Shown piece after piece: positions 6,401 through 9,197 of a stretch of DNA of 9,197 bases. Position numbers and translations under genes: made by a program. Below the pieces are notes generated by a model. It worked only from the letters and a program-made list of their open reading frames with translations, made no database searches and was not told the origin of the DNA. Each line of letters begins with the position of its first letter. Position 1 is the first letter of the stretch. Source of the DNA: Methanobacteriota archaeon (GTDB lineage Archaea; Thermoplasmatota; Poseidoniia; Poseidoniales; Poseidoniaceae); assembly GCA_002714305.1 (NCBI GenBank), contig PAWY01000034.1:25032-34228 (forward strand), read 5' to 3'.

Positions 6401-9197
6401 TCTGGCACGATTTCACAGCGGATAGCACTGTTTGGGTCCGTTCGGTCCACAGGCCCACAAGGTGGCAAGTTACTGTCGCCGCCGTTCACCAAAGCGATGA
6501 ACCAGTGCGTGCCGTTGCCTCCAAGGAAGGGTCGTAGCGCTGCTGCTTGACCGGTCAATCCAGTCGGGGTGCCGTCCCATGACTTTGGATACGGTTTGAA
6601 CGCTGAGACATCGTTGTAGTTCACGCCCGCATTGTCGAGGGCAGGTTGGTGGAAGAGGGTCGACCAGTCGCCGAACGTTCCATCGCCGTTGTTGACGGTT
6701 GAGTCGTAGTAGTAGATGGGGCTCAATCCATCGAGGATCAACGTTCCTTCAATGTTCATGCGATGCATAATGCGAACAGAGAACGGTTCAGCTTCGTCAC
6801 CGTTCAGGTATGGGAACGGCCATTCAGTGGCCAGTTCAGGTGATACCCGGGCGATGATTTCAATGTCGCCGGCTGGGAGACTGGTGTTGGTGTAATTGTA
6901 CCTCAACGCATCCCCGTTGCTGTCCAGAACCACATCGTGTTGCTTGGTCAAATCGTTCCAAGCAATTTCTTCGTAGCCGCCTGGAACCTGTCCAACTCCG
7001 TTGTCGGCGGTGGAGTTCCACTGGACTTGCTTCCACGTACCGCTGATGCCCAAATCTTGGACGAAGGTAAGGGAAGCCCATCCTGAGGCGTCGGTACGGT
7101 AACCGTTGTTGCCCAAGCCAGTGAAGTTGGTTGGTGCCGTCAGGTTACCGAACAGGCCGCCGAAGATGGAGAAAGTGATCGGTGAATTCTTGATGCGGTT
7201 GTCAAACAAGCCGCGGTCCCAATCCGCTGCGTAATGGGCCTTGAAATCAAGCCAGAACGGTTGTTCATCGCTGCGGAAGTAAGTCCAAGCGGAGTAGTCC
7301 ACGGTCATGTTGGCTTCAGCGCCAACAAAGTAGGATTGGGATTGATTGCCGTTGAACATGAACATCTCTGTGACTTCTGCATACACTCGATACGTGGTGT
7401 TGTCCCCCACCGTCAAGTCCTCTGGATAAAGGAATTGGCCGACGCTGAAGTTTCCACCAGCGTTGGTCAAGACGTCGATGGTCTCGATGGCGGTGGTGTT
7501 GTTGGCCGTCCATTCAATGTGAACCTGCACGGGCAATTGAGGAGCGGATTCAACCACACCAGTGATGGGGTTTAGCCAGTCAACGTGACCCGCAAAGATG
7601 GTGGGGCTTTGAGCATCCAACCAAAGGTTGTCAGGAAGGTTGAGCGTGATGTAGGTCGGCGCCTTGTCATCGGCATCAAGGATGCCGTCGTTGTCGTGGT
7701 CCCAGTCCGAAGACAATTCAGCATCTTCGATTTGGTCAAAGTCCGTATCTGTCCGGGTGTCGTTGTCATCATCGGTGTCGATGGCATCCGGTCCTGTGGA
7801 GGAGTCGGATGGGTTGGCGATACCTTCGCCATCGCCGAAGTCGTCGTGGTCCCAGGGGTTGGTGGAATTGCGGTCAAAGCGAGTGGGCCAGAGCAGCACT
7901 TCGTCTTCATCGTGCATTCCGTCTTCGTCGTCGTCTTCGTCCATGTCGTCTCGAGTGCCATCGTTGTCGTGGTCGAACGGTGCAGTGATGCTGACCAGAA
8001 GTTCGGCCGTGTTGGTAAGGCCGTCGCCGTCCCAGTCGTCGTCAGCCCAGTTCGGGATGCCGTCGTTGTCGTAGTCCCAGGTGGATTGCTCTTCGCCCCA
8101 GAAACATCCCTGAAGTTGCTCTTGGTCGACGTCCAAGCGTCCATCGTTGTCGTCATCGGGGTCTTCCCCATCCGGCACACCGTCGTTGTCGTTGTCAACG
8201 TCATAGATGCTTGGCGAACGCAGGCCTTGAGACATGATACCTTGGTCCCAAACAGCTTGGTAGAAACCGTCGTCATCAGCGTCTGCATCGTTTCCGTCAT
8301 CGTCGTTGTCATCGCAATTTGAACCCGTGAAGAAATTCCCGTTGTTTTGTCCAGTGTCGTCGTCCAGGTCGAAGTTACTGTCGACTTCAAAGAAATCCCA
8401 AACGCCGTCGTTGTCATCGTCGACGTCAAACCAATCAAAGACAGCATCGTAATCGTCGTCGAGATCGATGGTGGAGTTGGTGAAATCGCCGTCGACATCG
8501 CCATCGACATCGTTCTTGAGGAGGTCAGCTCCCAGTTCATCGGGGAAGTCGGCCTCAGGGCCATTATCGCTGTTCCACTGCCAAATACCTGTTTGCAAAC
8601 CAAACCAGGTTACGAAAGCATCACGGTTGTCCTGCATTTGAGTAAACGAAATGGCCGAGTCAATGGTTCCGTCGCCACCGAAGTCGTAGTGCCAGCAACC
8701 AATGCCTTCTACAGGAGTACAGCTCCAGTTGCCGGACGGACCACCGGATGTTGCGCCTTGATCGATAAATGCATCCGGGCGAGTGGAATAAGGCGAGCCA
8801 AACTGAGCATTGACGCCATTCAACGGCATTTGATATGCCAGTGCGTAGCTGTAACCGCAGACAAATCCACTAGCGAAATTGCCAGCAGTCCAGCCGCAGG
8901 TTGTCAAGTTAAATGAGCCCCCCATCTTGATGTCATTGACGTCTAAAACACCGTCATTCCCTTCATCCTGGTCCCACCAGTCGGGCATGCCATCGGCGTC
9001 TTGGTCAATGTCTAAACCGTTGATGAGTGAATCTCCATCTGAATCAATGTCCCAATCGTTTCCACCGTTGTAAGGCGACCATCGGGCAAAGAGGAACCAA
9101 TAGAATTCTGGCACGGTGCCGGGCGTCACCGGGTTGGTGGTGCCATCATAGCCGTTGTAATTGAGAACGACATCAGCGAAGGGGTTGTGGTGGAATA
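3427..9197 (-). CDS. Giant membrane-anchored surface protein with calcium repeats, Ig-like modules and DUF4129-like tail (5' partial)
   Basis: The frame is open to the right edge, so the N-terminus and any signal peptide are outside; the GTG at 9129 is only an internal valine. Numbering from that codon: residues 24-67 and about 206-490 are Asp-rich repeats (DxDNDGxxD) like thrombospondin type 3, expected to bind calcium. They are split by a segment with Cys78, 91, 137 and 145. Residues about 500-1700 look like beta-sandwich, Ig-like modules, with recurring T-D/N-x-x-G turns (TDASGWASLTF, TDSNGFFEIPF, TNEQGVAGFEW). More than 25 N-x-S/T sequons suggest heavy N-glycosylation. Residues 1717-1738 are one transmembrane helix, followed by a basic, Gln/Arg-rich stretch. 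Residues about 1755-1845 (CYKSLVKHFRKYG, ETAREFEAAV, LSIFEEARYSEH) resemble the DUF4129 domain found at the end of bacterial transglutaminase-like membrane proteins; this is my recognition of the pattern, not a search result. The topology is a large exterior with a cytoplasmic tail. Adhesion, cell-surface architecture or sensing are possible roles, none shown. Confidence 0.9.
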   Translation of the reverse strand, partial: FHHNPFADVVLNYNGYDGTTNPVTPGTVPEFYWFLFARWSPYNGGNDWDIDSDGDSLINGLDIDQDADGMPDWWDQDEGNDGVLDVNDIKMGGSFNLTTCGWTAGNFASGFVCGYSYALAYQMPLNGVNAQFGSPYSTRPDAFIDQGATSGGPSGNWSCTPVEGIGCWHYDFGGDGTIDSAISFTQMQDNRDAFVTWFGLQTGIWQWNSDNGPEADFPDELGADLLKNDVDGDVDGDFTNSTIDLDDDYDAVFDWFDVDDDNDGVWDFFEVDSNFDLDDDTGQNNGNFFTGSNCDDNDDDGNDADADDDGFYQAVWDQGIMSQGLRSPSIYDVDNDNDGVPDGEDPDDDNDGRLDVDQEQLQGCFWGEEQSTWDYDNDGIPNWADDDWDGDGLTNTAELLVSITAPFDHDNDGTRDDMDEDDDEDGMHDEDEVLLWPTRFDRNSTNPWDHDDFGDGEGIANPSDSSTGPDAIDTDDDNDTRTDTDFDQIEDAELSSDWDHDNDGILDADDKAPTYITLNLPDNLWLDAQSPTIFAGHVDWLNPITGVVESAPQLPVQVHIEWTANNTTAIETIDVLTNAGGNFSVGQFLYPEDLTVGDNTTYRVYAEVTEMFMFNGNQSQSYFVGAEANMTVDYSAWTYFRSDEQPFWLDFKAHYAADWDRGLFDNRIKNSPITFSIFGGLFGNLTAPTNFTGLGNNGYRTDASGWASLTFVQDLGISGTWKQVQWNSTADNGVGQVPGGYEEIAWNDLTKQHDVVLDSNGDALRYNYTNTSLPAGDIEIIARVSPELATEWPFPYLNGDEAEPFSVRIMHRMNIEGTLILDGLSPIYYYDSTVNNGDGTFGDWSTLFHQPALDNAGVNYNDVSAFKPYPKSWDGTPTGLTGQAAALRPFLGGNGTHWFIALVNGGDSNLPPCGPVDRTDPNSAIRCEIVPEMNTGESLQVIGKVTNRTNDPWDQDPIALQVDVDKNGQFLGAGETAYTQRPIMKDGDAAYDYNWSWYSQYGAGTYGLRVDFTNSAYYFTGNSSTLAPTGAYINVTVVGTTDFQTTSLPRLYRNTNTTIQAKLVDNSLQPVRNAPVNYTWSFDGRTGVNFTDSNGFFEIPFNVSASDSLGNFTLQFEYSGTSLLKGTTVSQSVWVVSRTYMQVISTEDNLRRNGDKWDFTAQVSDDNKTSIRDSGGTALSGGETPYGGLVDVIFEGTDFQGTLHRQVVATLAPNAGVISLPEVEPDGSHLCFYDGNGDNIPDRDLDGDGLEVEETIGCLKSNISPLNPSLLRADPESFLPDGFGPVNVILRFQETLPNEGCQPLDVSYLGIQGAWDPCTSVPGNDHFRLTMTNNANGFNLIGRTIMTVDDQIVYTSEIDPLTGEVVPKPMIVTGQLSDELGVNLTDRSIRVNYEMVNGQTGPVACQSGTTNLDGFFSITCPLSDVMAGKARVTVSYSAYDNNDAYRYENKTVQTEFDVFSNSTLQITEVGPFKSSVDQFVAQNGSRYPVLYLKESFHIDALLAQSNGQAVGGKCLNIYLDPDENVRPLATVRTSDIDGSVEWFSGDPIQNPTLRGVETTGGKLEGFRTLRVAFEPDRNIPGGCDKDSSNALNGSAMDIEVLVRSRVDLQVKQTWSNSGANGADEGDLIFGQIALLRDRLDLAVENEEVIFAYEFFNDETGEWEVSDLNNKTRTNEQGVAGFEWSFVGQSCDGNPCSGLWRITAYYPGSTYFAPSQDNITHEITYKKAEALGGSDGLLSPGNLIGFAIILMALLIAGAIYYQRVQQQRQVQALRGILTDAMMQLEASNEYIAAIFDCYKSLVKHFRKYGFMKKVYETAREFEAAVRTAFNMVPTDQLDDFLSIFEEARYSEHTIDATHRDRAMQTLGAITNSLTMSLGEESVVKRIDTSSIYDNLTKAGEFVAADGSVRQAGIVEGENTDFKI
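7660..9060 (-). repeat. Array of Asp-rich calcium-binding (TSP3-like) repeats within the giant gene
   Basis: About fifteen degenerate units of the form DxDxDG or D-x-D-N-D-G-x-x-D lie in this interval, for example DIDQDADGMPD, DVDDDNDGVWD, DVDNDNDGVPD, DYDNDGIPN and DHDNDGILD. At the DNA level the plus strand shows repeated cgtcgttgtc strings. The 25-base stretches 7681-7705 and 8056-8080 differ at only one position. A non-repeat segment (about 8928-8521) splits the array into a short outer part and a long inner part. In known thrombospondin type 3 repeats the Asp side chains wrap calcium and stiffen the chain; the same is inferred here. Confidence 0.85.

Noticed and set aside
7585..8322. Plus-strand 245-codon frame rich in Val
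   Set aside because: It is the complement of the Asp-repeat array (GAC/GAT read as GTC/ATC). Its low-complexity Val/Ile composition and full overlap with a well supported domain show it is a shadow.
7572..8603. Minus-strand 343-codon Thr-rich frame
   Set aside because: Shifted reading of the same Asp repeats; no domain pattern and fully inside the giant gene.
7660..9060. CRISPR-like or tandem-repeat noncoding array
   Set aside because: The repetition is at protein level, in codon phase, with irregular spacing and no uniform repeat-spacer structure.
9127..9129. GTG at 9129 as start of the giant protein
   Set aside because: The frame stays open upstream to the window edge, coding a further plausible extracellular stretch (NPFADVVLNYNGYDGTTNP), and no signal peptide follows the GTG.

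Overview
The window looks like chromosomal DNA from a planktonic euryarchaeon. It encodes archaeal ribosomal proteins L18e, L13 and S9 and the archaeal/eukaryotic-type RNA polymerase subunit N in the usual archaeal order, together with very large Asp-rich surface proteins. That mix, plus Shine-Dalgarno-like leaders, fits Marine Group II (Poseidoniales) best. The group assignment is inference; the archaeal assignment is firm. Every gene I can support lies on the minus strand, so transcription runs from high to low coordinates.

Layout in transcription order. (1) 9197-3427 holds the 3' part of a giant surface protein gene, open to the right edge (1,922 complete codons here). It has an N-proximal array of Asp-rich thrombospondin-type-3-like calcium repeats interrupted by a four-cysteine segment. 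A long stretch of Ig-like beta modules rich in N-glycosylation sequons follows, then one transmembrane helix and a cytoplasmic DUF4129-like domain. Two small inverted repeats lie over and just after its stop codon. (2) 3330-2887 encodes a 147-residue protein that I do not recognise. (3) A 119-base gap holds a weak promoter candidate. (4) 2767-1277 is the compact operon rpl18e-rpl13-rps9-rpoN, with overlaps or very short gaps. (5) A tRNA-Pro(GGG) gene with an encoded CCA follows the rpoN stop by 10 bases. (6) 1112-1 is the 5' part of a secreted, repetitive (probable right-handed beta-helix) protein that runs off the left edge. Its start lies between about 28 and 76 bases after the tRNA, depending on which start codon is used.

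The core is a standard translation/transcription operon. It is flanked on both sides by genes for exported or membrane-anchored proteins. The downstream one has almost no room for its own promoter and may be expressed by read-through from the ribosomal operon and tRNA. The most unusual object is the giant protein, which joins a calcium-binding stalk, glycosylated Ig-like modules and an intracellular DUF4129-like domain in one chain. I saw no CRISPR array, insertion sequence, integrase or attachment site. There is no gene-free stretch above 300 bases.
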